Positions 54,412 to 63,352 of a stretch of 64,000 nucleotides of DNA are shown here, in pieces (position 1 is the stretch's first letter; each line of letters begins with the position of its first letter). Position numbers and translations under genes: made by a program. The stretch comes from Halarcobacter sp. (GTDB lineage Bacteria; Campylobacterota; Campylobacteria; Campylobacterales; Arcobacteraceae): NCBI RefSeq assembly GCF_963676935.1, contig NZ_OY781470.1:1646680-1710679 (forward strand), read 5' to 3'. The notes below the pieces were generated by a model, which was not told the DNA's origin, searched no databases, and worked only from the letters and a program-made list of their open reading frames with translations.

Positions 54412-55801
54412 TACTATCTCCTATTCTTAAAAGTGTAGTTTTTAATTTATTATCTCTCATAAGTTTGTTTACATTAATCTTATATTTTTTTGCGATAGAA
54501 TATAAAGAATCTCCATTTTTTACTATATATTTTTTAACTCTTTTTCTATCACTAAAAGTTTTAAAATCGACCTTTCCTAACATATCACTAGGTATTGGTA
54601 AAACAATTTTTTGTTTTATAGATAATCTTGAAGTTTTTAAATGATTATGGGTTTTAATAAGCTTCAATGGCACTTTATATTTTCTTGAAATATCATATAA
54701 AGTATCTCCACGTCTAACTACATGAATTGCATACTTAGTATCCTCAATTAAACTACTATTTTTATTAAATAGTGTTAACTTATCATATGGGATATTAATT
54801 GTGTAATAGTTTTTTGTAGGTGGAATAATTGATTGTTTAATATGTTTATTTAAATCTAATAGCTCACGATAAGACATATCAATAACTTTTGCAATATTTC
54901 TAAGGTGTAAACCACCTTTTACAGGTACAGTTGCAATTGTTTTTGAAATACCCATATTTAATAAATGTGAATTTTCATACTCTTTAATAAAATTTTTAGA
55001 GTTCATCATCCCTAAAGAGATAATTTTTCTAATATATCGTCTACTCTCTCTTGGTAAATATTGTCTGCTAAGATTTTTTTGTTCTCTTAAAAGAAATTCT
55101 AATTCAGGTTCTATATGAAGTTTTTGAACCTTTCTATATACATCTCTTAAACTATAAAATCTAGCTCTTCTTTGTTGATAATCTCTAATTACTTTTCTAT
55201 ATTCTTTTATTTTTTTACTATTTTTTTCTTTCGGATATTTTTGTACATAAAGATCAATGGTAGCTCTAGTAAGAGCTTCTACAACTCTTCCTTCACCACA
55301 ATTATATGCTATAGCAGCTAAATACCATTTGCCAAATCTATCATGTAAAGCTTTTAAATATTTTGTTGCTGCTACTGTAGATTTTACTAAATCCATTCTT
55401 TCATCAACATAGATATTACTATCAAGGCCATATCTTTTCCCTGTAGCATACATAAATTGCCAAAGTCCAGTTGCCCTTGCATTTGACCTTGCATCAATTG
55501 TAAAGTTTGATTCAGCCATTGCCATATATAAAAATGAATCAGGTATAGATTCTTCTCTTAAGATCTCTTTTATTCTTGGTATAAAAATAGAAGCATCTTC
55601 CATTTTTTGAATATAATGGTCTAAACTTGTTTTATATTGTAATCTCTCATATACTTCTTGCAGTTTATAATCTGTAATAAAAGATGGATTTATATCTAAA
55701 TCCTCTAAAATTTCTAAATCTCTTTGTGTAAAATTAGAACCTGTAAGTGTCGCATTTAAATAAGCAGAGAAAATTAAAAGAACAAATAATATTTTTCTCA
55801 A
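54398..55801 (-). CDS. mltD: Membrane-bound lytic transglycosylase D (MltD) with two LysM
   Basis: 467 residues. Signal peptide MRKILFVLLIFSAYLNA. SLT domain near 85-215 with the catalytic Glu in YMAMAESNFTIDARSNARAT (about residue 96) and GLWQFMYATGKRYGL, AIAYNCGEGRV. LysM repeats at ~345-390 (HVVRRGDTLYDISRKYKVPL) and ~420-465 (YIVKNGDSLYSIAKKYKINV). It cleaves peptidoglycan glycan strands and pairs with rlpA. Confidence 0.94.
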   Translation of the reverse strand: MRKILFVLLIFSAYLNATLTGSNFTQRDLEILEDLDINPSFITDYKLQEVYERLQYKTSLDHYIQKMEDASIFIPRIKEILREESIPDSFLYMAMAESNFTIDARSNARATGLWQFMYATGKRYGLDSNIYVDERMDLVKSTVAATKYLKALHDRFGKWYLAAIAYNCGEGRVVEALTRATIDLYVQKYPKEKNSKKIKEYRKVIRDYQQRRARFYSLRDVYRKVQKLHIEPELEFLLREQKNLSRQYLPRESRRYIRKIISLGMMNSKNFIKEYENSHLLNMGISKTIATVPVKGGLHLRNIAKVIDMSYRELLDLNKHIKQSIIPPTKNYYTINIPYDKLTLFNKNSSLIEDTKYAIHVVRRGDTLYDISRKYKVPLKLIKTHNHLKTSRLSIKQKIVLPIPSDMLGKVDFKTFSDRKRVKKYIVKNGDSLYSIAKKYKINVNKLMRDNKLKTTLLRIGDSIVIR

Positions 55802-55837
55802 ATTCTATCCTATTTCTTAAAATAGGTAATATTTTAT

Positions 55838-56626
55838 CTAAATAATTTTAGAAAACTGCTTAAATAAGGTTTTTGCATTGTTTGTGGTAAGTTCTTCAAC
55901 CTCTCGTCTATCTATATCTAATAACTCTGATATTTTATCCGCAACAAAAGTAGTATAAAAAGGTTCATTTCTTTTTCCTCTATGTGGGTGTGGAGTTAAA
56001 TATGGTCCATCAGTTTCAATAATAATTTTTTCTTGTGGAATTTTAGGTAATATCTCTACAAGTTTTTTGGCATTTTTAAAAGTTAAAACACCACCTATAC
56101 CAAAGTAAAAATTATGTTCAGCAAGTGGCAGTAGATGCTCACTTGCATTAAAACAATGTAATACTCCACCTACTTCATTTGCATTATGATTAACAAGTAT
56201 TTCTCTTGAATCATTAGATGCTTCTCTAATATGTACTATTAGAGGTTTATTTACTTTTTTTGCAAACTCAATTTGAGCTGCAAAAACCTCTTTTTGTTTC
56301 TTTTTAGTTTGCTCTTTTTCAAGTTCATCTTCAGGGAGTCTAAAGTAGTCTAAACCACATTCACCAACAGCAATACATTTAGGATGGTTAATATATTTTT
56401 CTAATATATTTTCATCATATTGTTCCATATCATAAGGGTGAGTACCTACTGCAAAATATACTTCATCATATTTTTCAGCTAACATTACTGCTTGAGGTAA
56501 ATCATCATAATCAGCACCAGGAATCAAGAAACCTTTTACACCATGCTCTAACGCCCTTGATATTACCTCATCAATATCTTCATAGTATTGTTTATTGTCT
56601 AAATGACAGTGTGTATCAATAATTAT
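55838..56626 (-). CDS. tatD: TatD-family metal-dependent hydrolase, non-canonical start
   Basis: About 262 residues if started at AUA 56626 (or 261 from AUU 56623), the normal family size. Residues 1-10 then read (M)IIDTHCHLDN, the metal-binding HxH motif found at the very start of TatD proteins. In this frame no ATG, GTG or TTG lies between an upstream TGA and that motif. AAAAAAGG is 8 bases before the AUA. The first ATG (56527) would remove 33 residues including HxH. Other motifs: VGECGLDYFRL, VLHCFNASE, IIETDGPYLTPHPHRGKRNE. The start overlaps the preceding gene's stop. Confidence 0.88.
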   Translation of the reverse strand: MIIDTHCHLDNKQYYEDIDEVISRALEHGVKGFLIPGADYDDLPQAVMLAEKYDEVYFAVGTHPYDMEQYDENILEKYINHPKCIAVGECGLDYFRLPEDELEKEQTKKKQKEVFAAQIEFAKKVNKPLIVHIREASNDSREILVNHNANEVGGVLHCFNASEHLLPLAEHNFYFGIGGVLTFKNAKKLVEILPKIPQEKIIIETDGPYLTPHPHRGKRNEPFYTTFVADKISELLDIDRREVEELTTNNAKTLFKQFSKII

Positions 56627-56928
56627 GAGAAAAGCCTTTTTTCAATTAAATTTATAAGCTCATTAATATCTGAAAAATCATCAGCTTTAATCCAAGCATC
56701 GATACCAAAATTTTTAAAAGCATCATAATCACTATCATCTTCAACTATTGCAATAGTTGTAAATTTATCTGCACAAGCTTCATGTTTATTTTCTTCAAAA
56801 TCAAATATTGAATTAATATCCAATATTGCAATTTGTGCCTCACCTGAACATCCACTTTGAAAATTTTCTATTGTATGTTTTGAATCAATTACCGATTCAT
56901 CTATATCACAAAAGGTTACTACTCTCAT
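56623..56928 (-). CDS. Hypothetical protein, 101 aa
   Basis: Not recognised. Soluble, acidic, with a flavodoxin/receiver-like alternation of strands and helices (RVVTFCDIDESV, AQIAILDINSIFDF, FTTIAIVEDDSDYDAF, WIKADDFSDINELINLIEKR). The pattern resembles a degenerate response-regulator receiver, but the usual phosphoacceptor region is unclear. Its stop overlaps the start of tatD, so translation is probably coupled. Confidence 0.65.
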   Translation of the reverse strand: MRVVTFCDIDESVIDSKHTIENFQSGCSGEAQIAILDINSIFDFEENKHEACADKFTTIAIVEDDSDYDAFKNFGIDAWIKADDFSDINELINLIEKRLFS

Positions 56929-56964
56929 TTCTATCTCCCTGTTGTTGTTTCCTAAATTTTATCT

Positions 56965-56993
56965 AAAAAAAAATAATAACAGTTTTAAACTGT
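56965..56993 (-). terminator. Intrinsic terminator after hslU
   Basis: On the minus strand ACAGT-TTAAA-ACTGT forms a small hairpin just past the hslU stop, followed by TATTATTTTTTTTT. It should end the rplI-hslV-hslU transcript. Confidence 0.75.
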
Positions 56994-56999
56994 ATTTTT

Positions 57000-58328
57000 T
57001 TATAAAATATACCTTGCTGTATCTTCATTATCTACAATATCATCAAGTTTTTCTTCAACAAGCTCTTTTGTAATAATAACTTTTTCACCAGCTCTCTCAT
57101 CAGCTTCGTATGAAATATCTTCTATCACTTTCTCAATAACTGTATGAAGTCTTCTTGCTCCTATATCTTCTGTTTTTTCATTTGCACTTACAGAATACTT
57201 AGCAAAAGCTCTAATAGCATCATCTGTAAACTCTAATTCTACATCTTCAACTTTTAATAATGCTTGATATTGTCTTAATAAAGAATTTTTTGTATTTGTT
57301 AATATTTTATATAATGATTCTTCATCTAAATTATCTAACTCAACTCTCAAAGGAAATCTTCCTTGAAGTTCAGGTAATAAATCAGATGGTTTAGAAACAT
57401 GAAAAGCACCAGCTGCTATAAATAAAATATGGTCTGTTTTTATTTGTCCAAATTTTGTATGAACAGAACTTCCTTCAACAATTGGTAATAAATCTCTTTG
57501 TACACCCTCTTTACTTGGGTCTTGATTTTGAGATTTTGTTCCAGTAGCAATTTTATCAATTTCATCTAAAAAGATAATTCCACCATTTTCTGCTCTTTTT
57601 ATAGCTTCGATTTTAATAGCTTCTTGATCTAAAAGTTTATCTCCTGCTACTTCTTTTAAAAGAATTTTAGCATCTTTTATTTTAACTTCTTTTTTGATTT
57701 TTTCTTTATTTAAGCCACCTAGCATTTTATTTAGACTCTCTTGCATAGAAGACATATCCATTGGCATAGAGGAATCAATAATCTCTACATGGGTTTTTCT
57801 AGGAATTTCAATTTCAATTACTCTTTCATCTAATTGTCCTGAAAGTAATTTTTCTTCCATTTTATTATATGTTTTAATAAATGATTCTCTAGCGCTATCA
57901 GTTGCACCATCTGGTAAAGGGGGAACTAATTTTTCAATTATTTGTCTATTTATTTCTTCACCAATTTTATCTTTAATTTTTTCTTCAAACTCTCTTGTAA
58001 CTAAATTAATTGATTCAAAAACTAAATCCCTAATCATAGATTCTACATCACGACCTACAAAACCAACTTCTGTATATTTTGATGCTTCCACTTTTATAAA
58101 TGGTAATCCCATCATTTTAGCAAGTCTTCTTGCTATCTCGGTTTTACCAACCCCTGTACTACCTATCATAAGAATATTTTTAGGCATAATCTCTTCTCTT
58201 AACTCAGGAGATACATTCATTCTTCTAAATCTATTTCTTAAAGCAAGAGCGATTGTCTTTTTAGCATCATTTTGACCAATAATATAATCATCTAAATAAG
58301 ATACAATCTGCTTTGGTGTTAATTCCAT
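57000..58328 (-). CDS. hslU: ATPase subunit HslU of the HslUV protease
   Basis: 442 residues. Walker A is IGSTGVGKTEIARRL near residue 55, Walker B GGIIFLDEIDKIA, and sensor regions are in LPELQGRFPLRVEL and KTEDIGARRLHTVIEK. The I-domain insert lies in between. The C-terminus ARYIL inserts into HslV. Unfolds proteins for degradation. It follows hslV with a 6-base gap. Confidence 0.97.
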   Translation of the reverse strand: MELTPKQIVSYLDDYIIGQNDAKKTIALALRNRFRRMNVSPELREEIMPKNILMIGSTGVGKTEIARRLAKMMGLPFIKVEASKYTEVGFVGRDVESMIRDLVFESINLVTREFEEKIKDKIGEEINRQIIEKLVPPLPDGATDSARESFIKTYNKMEEKLLSGQLDERVIEIEIPRKTHVEIIDSSMPMDMSSMQESLNKMLGGLNKEKIKKEVKIKDAKILLKEVAGDKLLDQEAIKIEAIKRAENGGIIFLDEIDKIATGTKSQNQDPSKEGVQRDLLPIVEGSSVHTKFGQIKTDHILFIAAGAFHVSKPSDLLPELQGRFPLRVELDNLDEESLYKILTNTKNSLLRQYQALLKVEDVELEFTDDAIRAFAKYSVSANEKTEDIGARRLHTVIEKVIEDISYEADERAGEKVIITKELVEEKLDDIVDNEDTARYIL

Positions 58329-58334
58329 TATATA

Positions 58335-58871
58335 TTAATCCTCTATCTCTAATATTTTAATATTTTGATTTGTATAAATACAAAGTTCACCTGCAATCAT
58401 AAGTGATTCTTTTACTAAATCAACAGGCTTTAAATCAGAATGTTTAGCTAAAGCTCTAGCAGCAGAAATGGCAAAGTTACCACCACTACCAATTGAAGCT
58501 ATACTTCCATCTTCTGGCTCTACTACATCACCTGTTCCTGACAGAATAAAGATATTTTCTTTATTTAATACAATCATCATCGCTTCTAATCTTCTTAAAA
58601 CTTTATCTTTTCTCCATTCTTTAGAAAAAGCAACTACAGCTTTTAAAAGGTCACCTTTAGATGATTCTAAATGTCCTTCAAACATATCAAAAAGGTTAAA
58701 AGCATCAGCTGTACTACCTGCAAAACCAGCTAATATTTGATCTTTATACAATTTTCTAATCTTTGTTGCATTTCCTTTTAGAACTGCATTTCCAAATGTA
58801 ACTTGACCATCTCCACCTATAACAGCTTCACCTTGACCTTTGTATGCAAGTATCGTTGTTGCTTCAAACAT
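58335..58871 (-). CDS. hslV: Protease subunit HslV
   Basis: 178 residues. N-terminus [12 protein letters not shown], with Thr as the mature catalytic residue after a short pro-segment, and [46 protein letters not shown]. It forms the proteolytic chamber with HslU. Closely preceded by rplI (3 bases). Confidence 0.96.
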   Translation of the reverse strand: MFEATTILAYKGQGEAVIGGDGQVTFGNAVLKGNATKIRKLYKDQILAGFAGSTADAFNLFDMFEGHLESSKGDLLKAVVAFSKEWRKDKVLRRLEAMMIVLNKENIFILSGTGDVVEPEDGSIASIGSGGNFAISAARALAKHSDLKPVDLVKESLMIAGELCIYTNQNIKILEIED

Positions 58872-58874
58872 TAA

Positions 58875-59321
58875 TTATTCTCCAATTATATCTACTTTTA
58901 GTGTAGCATGAACTCCATGCCCTAGTTTACAATCAACATCGAAAATTCCTGTAGCTTTTATTTTATTTTTTAATGTAATAGCTTTTTTATCAATTTCAAT
59001 ATTAAACTCTTCTTGTAGAGATTCACTAATCTCTTTATTTGTCACAGAACCAATTAAATGTCCATTTGCTCCAACTTTATGTTTAATTGTAAGTTTTGTA
59101 GCATTTAACTTTTCTGCTAATTCGTTAGCTTCAGCAATCTCTTTTGCTTCTTGTTCCGCTTTTATTTTTTGTTCTTCTGCATAATTTGCTAAAACTTCTT
59201 CAGTTGCATGAAGAGCAAAACCTTTTGCTATTAAAAAATTTTTACCATATCCATCTTTAACATCTTTAACATCACCAGCTTTACCAGTACCTTTTACATC
59301 TTTAATCAATAATACTTTCAT
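58875..59321 (-). CDS. rplI: 50S ribosomal protein L9
   Basis: 148 residues. N-terminal rRNA-binding domain MKVLLIKDVKGTGKAGDVKD and YGKNFLIAKGFALHAT, a connecting helix, then the C-terminal domain (KHKVGANGHLIGSVTNKEIS). It heads a run with hslV and hslU. A promoter-like TATTGTAAAAT lies ~30 bases before the ribosome site GGAG. Confidence 0.97.
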   Translation of the reverse strand: MKVLLIKDVKGTGKAGDVKDVKDGYGKNFLIAKGFALHATEEVLANYAEEQKIKAEQEAKEIAEANELAEKLNATKLTIKHKVGANGHLIGSVTNKEISESLQEEFNIEIDKKAITLKNKIKATGIFDVDCKLGHGVHATLKVDIIGE

Positions 59322-59404
59322 TACATCTCCAATTTTTAAAAGTTGAGTATTTTACAATAAAGTATTTGAAGTGAGTATTAAGGTTCAAGATTAGAATTAG
59401 CTTA

Positions 59405-59431
59405 AAAAAAGATAATTGATTTTTTAATCAA
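59405..59431 (-). terminator. AT-rich intrinsic terminator of the response-regulator transcript
   Basis: On the minus strand TTGATT-AAAA-AATCAA is followed by TTATCTTTTTTT. It is weak in GC but correctly ordered, and falls between the structured element at 59470-59564 and the rplI promoter region. Confidence 0.55.
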
Positions 59432-59469
59432 ACAGAAAATTAACAATCTAATCTTACAATTCTTTCAAC

Positions 59470-59564
59470 GGTCATTTTAAAGACAAATCCATATTTTAAC
59501 TCAATCAGTCTCCTCCTACTAATTTTCTGAAAGAGTTATACTCCTAAACTACTTTAGAATGACC
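59470..59564 (-). ncRNA. Candidate structured RNA or 3'UTR element with GGAGGAG loop
   Basis: Outer arms GGTCATTTTAAAG (59470-59482) and CTTTAGAATGACC (59552-59564) pair at 12 of 13 positions (the remaining pair G-U or A-C depending on strand). Inside, TAACTC/GAGTTA (59497-59502 with 59533-59538) and CAG/CTG stack with a 3x3 internal loop. The terminal loop reads AGTAGGAGGAGA on the minus strand. It lies just after the response-regulator stop and before a terminator. GGA in a hairpin loop is the CsrA binding pattern. No transcript evidence. Confidence 0.4.
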
Positions 59565-59571
59565 CATAAAA

Positions 59572-60237
59572 TTATTGAATATTAATCTTATAACCATTAG
59601 TTCTATTTGATATGATTAAATCTTCTCCAATAACTTGTCTAATTTTATGAACATGAAATCTGATTGAACCGTTTTTATTATTTGAATTTGCAGGATATAC
59701 ACCATTTTCTAGATTTTTTGAACTTACAAAAAGTCCTCTATACTTAAGAAGGTAAGCTATTATTTGTAAAGGTTTTTCACCTATTAATATTTCAGATTTA
59801 TTTTTTAAGATTTTTTTTCTAAAGATATCATAAACCAAATTATTAGATAAACTAATTAAATCTGAATGAACTTTATATTCTCTTCTGATCAAAGCTTTTA
59901 TTCTTAAAAGCAATTCATTTTCATCTATACTTTTAACAATACATTCATCACAACCGTAAAGAAATGAAGCTTTAATTATATTTGGTCTTCTAGCTATAAC
60001 TAATTTCATTGTTTTATCTTGATATTCATTTAAAAGTTTAATTAGTTTAAATCTAGATTTATTTCTATCATCAATATCTATAATATATAAATCATAATGA
60101 TTATAATAAGTGTATTCCAAAAATTCATTTACATTATCGCATATATCTAAATAAAATCCATTTCTTTCAAGAATGTTAATAATTCTTATAATGGAAGTAT
60201 CATAATCTTTTAAAATTAAAACTCTTAATGCTTTCAA
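59572..60237 (-). CDS. Orphan OmpR-type response regulator with degenerate receiver
   Basis: 221 residues. Receiver domain ~4-115: strand 1 reads VLILKDYD, so the first acidic pair is altered (Lys-Asp); the phosphoacceptor candidate Asp is in DLYIIDIDDRNKS, without the usual MPxxxG; the conserved Lys is in CIVKSIDENELLLRIKAL. C-terminal winged helix ~130-220 (PLQIIAYLLKYRGLFVSSKN, RFHVHKIRQVIGEDLIISNR). No histidine kinase is nearby. May work without phosphorylation. Confidence 0.82.
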   Translation of the reverse strand: MKALRVLILKDYDTSIIRIINILERNGFYLDICDNVNEFLEYTYYNHYDLYIIDIDDRNKSRFKLIKLLNEYQDKTMKLVIARRPNIIKASFLYGCDECIVKSIDENELLLRIKALIRREYKVHSDLISLSNNLVYDIFRKKILKNKSEILIGEKPLQIIAYLLKYRGLFVSSKNLENGVYPANSNNKNGSIRFHVHKIRQVIGEDLIISNRTNGYKINIQ

Positions 60238-60314
60238 TATACTCTCCGTACATTACATATCTAGAAAGTATTATAAAATATATCTATTAATTATTTGTTA
60301 GCTAATATAAAAAA

Positions 60315-61625
60315 CTATTCAATCTCTGGTAATTTTAAAGCTAGAATAATACCAATTATTCCCAAAATAGATAAAAACAATATAACTCCTGCTAGACTAA
60401 TAATACTACTTAATGTTCCGATTAATCCGCTGAAAAGTAAAATAATTCCTATTAAAGTATTACTAACAGCTACATAATCTGTTCTTTTATTTCCTTCAGC
60501 TAAATCAACTAAATATGTTTTTCTTCCTATACGAATACCTTGATATCCAATACTAAGAATAAAATATAAAATAGGCATAACCCATATTATTGAAAATAAT
60601 GATTGAAAATACATATCCATAAAAAAAATAAATATACCTAATACACTACAAATCAAAGCTCCATAAATCATCACTTTTCTACTTGAAATATCAGAAAACT
60701 TTCCCCATATTGGAGCTGAAAATAAATTTGCCATCCCACTTGATAAAATAAATAATCCCAATAAATAAGTATTTGAATCTGAATTTTTTTGTGCTAAAAC
60801 AACATAAAATGGTGCACTTAAAACAGAACATAAAAACAATGCTCTTGTTATAACAAAAAGCCTAAAATTATTATCTGTTTTTAAAATAGACAATTTTTTA
60901 AAAGCAACAACAGCAGCATTCCCACCACCTTCTGTTTCACCATCAAACTCTTTAATACGACTATATACAATACCTGCTATTATCCAAAAAAGACCAGCTA
61001 AACTTAATAATACAGCAAAGTTAGAAGGGGAAAATGGTTTTTCACCATTTATCAAGAAATAAATCCCAAGAGCTATAACTAAAATACCAGCTGCACTTGC
61101 TGACCATCCGTTTAATGCACCTCTTCTTGTTTTAGGAATTGTTTTTCCAACAACATCTTTTGCAGCAACAGAGCTTAATCCTCTTGCTAAACTAAAAAGT
61201 ATCAATAAACCTATAATTGCATAACCAGCAGCAATCCCCTCTAATGTTATTGCAACTATTGCAATACCTATCATACATAATGCTTGTCCAAAGCTTCCTA
61301 AAACCCAAATATTTTTTCTTATAGGCATTTTTCTTATATATGCGGCAATTACCAACTGGGGTAATAAAGAACCTGATTCTCTTATTGGAACTAAAAATGA
61401 GATTAAAAAAATTGGGACATTTAAACTTTCCATTATCCAAGGTAAAACAATTTTAGCATTAGCAACAGAATCTGCTAATTTATTAAAAAAGTAACTAATG
61501 ATTGTAATAAAAAAATTACCAGGAACTACTTTGCAAGCACTTTCATCAATTGCTTTACAAACTCTAGCATCTTCTTCATTTACTAATTTTTCATATAATG
61601 AATCAATTTTTATTTTTTTTGACAT
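60315..61625 (-). CDS. MFS-type transporter, 436 aa
   Basis: About twelve hydrophobic segments after a ~35-residue soluble N-terminus (MSKKIKIDSLYEKLVNEEDA). The loop between spans 2 and 3 (AYIRKMPIRKNIW) and another after span 8 (KFSDISSRKVMIYG) fit the MFS repeats. Substrate unknown. Upstream GGAAAG ribosome site. It is followed by nothing obvious before the response regulator. It lies next to a YeiH-family gene. Confidence 0.78.
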   Translation of the reverse strand: MSKKIKIDSLYEKLVNEEDARVCKAIDESACKVVPGNFFITIISYFFNKLADSVANAKIVLPWIMESLNVPIFLISFLVPIRESGSLLPQLVIAAYIRKMPIRKNIWVLGSFGQALCMIGIAIVAITLEGIAAGYAIIGLLILFSLARGLSSVAAKDVVGKTIPKTRRGALNGWSASAAGILVIALGIYFLINGEKPFSPSNFAVLLSLAGLFWIIAGIVYSRIKEFDGETEGGGNAAVVAFKKLSILKTDNNFRLFVITRALFLCSVLSAPFYVVLAQKNSDSNTYLLGLFILSSGMANLFSAPIWGKFSDISSRKVMIYGALICSVLGIFIFFMDMYFQSLFSIIWVMPILYFILSIGYQGIRIGRKTYLVDLAEGNKRTDYVAVSNTLIGIILLFSGLIGTLSSIISLAGVILFLSILGIIGIILALKLPEIE

Positions 61626-61661
61626 ATCTTTCCATTTATAATTTTATAAATGAAAATTATA

Positions 61662-62626
61662 TTAAAATATTGCTATTAAAACAATTGAAAGTAATATTTG
61701 AAACTTAAAAATATATCCGGCTAAAACCAAAGCATCCCAACCACTTTCTTTAATTGCTTTAAAACTTATTTTTAATCCTATGGCACTCATAGCTAAAAGT
61801 AAAGATATTTTTGAGACTAAAGATATATAATCTATTATATTTTGTGGCAAAACCTGTATTGATGCAATAATTGAAAAGAAAATAAATCCTAATATAAATA
61901 GAGGTATTTGAAATCTTTTTGTATTTTTGGCACTTTTTGTATTTTTTTTTGAAATAAAAAATATTAACCAAATAATAACCGGTGTTAAAAGTAAAATTCT
62001 TCCCATCTTAACAATAGTTGCACTTTGTCCTACTGTTTCATTTACTCCAAATCCTGCAGCAACTGCATGACCTACGGATTGTAAAGTGTTACCTAACAAA
62101 ATACCTATTTCAATATCATTAAATCCTAATAACAATCCAATAAAAGGCAAAATAAAAAGTCCTGCTGTACCTAATAAATTTACAATAGCTATTGCTAAAG
62201 CAGATTTTTCTTTATTAAGTTTTACTATATCTTTTGTTGCAGCTATTGCAGCACTTCCACAAACTGCATTTCCTATACCTAAAATTAATCCTAACTTTTT
62301 ATCAAAATCTTGTTTTTTTGATACATACAAAGCAAAAAATATTGTAGCAATTAAAGAGATTACAATTATAAGAATCGTATTTGCACCTAATGCATTTAAT
62401 ACATTAAAATCTAAATTTATTCCCATTAAAGCAATAGAAAATGAAAGAAGTGACTTTTCAGCAAAAGTTATGCCTGATGCAAATTTTGAAGGTATAGTAA
62501 TGCTATTTCCTAAAATAGCTCCTAAAATGATGGCAATGGCAACTGAACCTATAGGTATATAACTTGAAATAACGTTGCAATTCCTGCAACAATCATACAT
62601 AACAATAATCCATAAATTTTATTCAT
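61662..62626 (-). pseudogene. YeiH/UPF0324-family putative sulfate exporter, apparent N-terminal frameshift
   Basis: From ATG 62626 the strand reads MNKIYGLLLCMIVAGIATLF and hits a stop a few codons later. Adding one base at ~62572 joins it to SSYIPIGSVAIAIILGAILG and the rest of a ~320-residue, ten-span protein with ALMGINLDFNVLNALG, GIGNAVCGSAAIAATKDIVK and LLGNTLQSVGHAVAAGFGVN, all UPF0324 signatures. The alternative start at 62600 gives a nonsense N-terminus (MYDCCRNCNV). So the gene carries a one-base deletion, or the assembly does. Confidence 0.75.
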
Positions 62627-62684
62627 GGGCGAATTATATAAAAAAAATTTATAATTAAAGCTTTTATAAATATAAAAAAATCTT

Positions 62685-63329
62685 TTAGCTCCAGATTTGT
62701 AGAGGGGGAGTATTTGCAACAGCTTTTAAAATATTAGCTCTTGAAACTATTCCTTCAAGATTATCATCCTGATCAACAATAGGGATAGCTGTTAAACTAA
62801 AATCAACCATAACTTTTGCTACTCTTCTTATATCAGTTATAGGATCAGCTGTAATTACTTCTCCTAAATCAAAACTAGAAAGAGGTCTTCTTAAAGTAGT
62901 ATTTACATATTCTAAATCATTTAGTATTGAATTCAAAATATCTTTTTGATTTATCATTGCTATTATCTTATTGTTTTCATTTGTATCTAATATGGGAATT
63001 TGTCGTATATCTTTTTCTTCCATAAGGTTATAAGCTTCTTGAAGAGTATTATCTTGATTTAGTACAATAACATCTTTTGTCATCAAATCTTTTACATGAA
63101 ATATTTGCTCAGAGGTATCAATATTTGCAATATCTCTATAGATTTGAGTAGCTTCATTTACTTTATCATTTTCATAAAGTCTTTTTTTAGGTCTAGTTGA
63201 ATGATCTTTTGGTAGACCTTCATTTACATTATTTCTAACTTTTGCAATTGAATCAACATTTGACAAACTATAAAGATTATCTACTGTACTTCTAAAACTA
63301 AGTCCATTGTTATTATATATTGCAAACAT
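62685..63329 (-). CDS. CBS-domain pair protein, 214 aa
   Basis: A ~75-residue N-terminal region precedes two CBS domains (VKDLMTKDVIVLNQDNTLQE ~79-135 and VITADPITDIRRVAKVMVDF ~155-210). CBS pairs bind adenine nucleotides and regulate partner proteins. The protein has no other catalytic domain. It lies 23 bases after the recombinase-like gene and may be co-transcribed with it. Confidence 0.85.
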   Translation of the reverse strand: MFAIYNNNGLSFRSTVDNLYSLSNVDSIAKVRNNVNEGLPKDHSTRPKKRLYENDKVNEATQIYRDIANIDTSEQIFHVKDLMTKDVIVLNQDNTLQEAYNLMEEKDIRQIPILDTNENNKIIAMINQKDILNSILNDLEYVNTTLRRPLSSFDLGEVITADPITDIRRVAKVMVDFSLTAIPIVDQDDNLEGIVSRANILKAVANTPPLQIWS

Positions 63330-63352
63330 AGCTACTCTTTTTTATTATTGTT

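Noticed and set aside
57694-58275. 193-residue plus-strand frame opposite hslU
   Set aside because: hslU is certain on the other strand; the frame is a codon-usage shadow with no known motif.
62086-62562. 158-residue plus-strand frame opposite the YeiH-family gene
   Set aside because: Antisense to a clear UPF0324 protein; no ribosome site and no recognisable domain.
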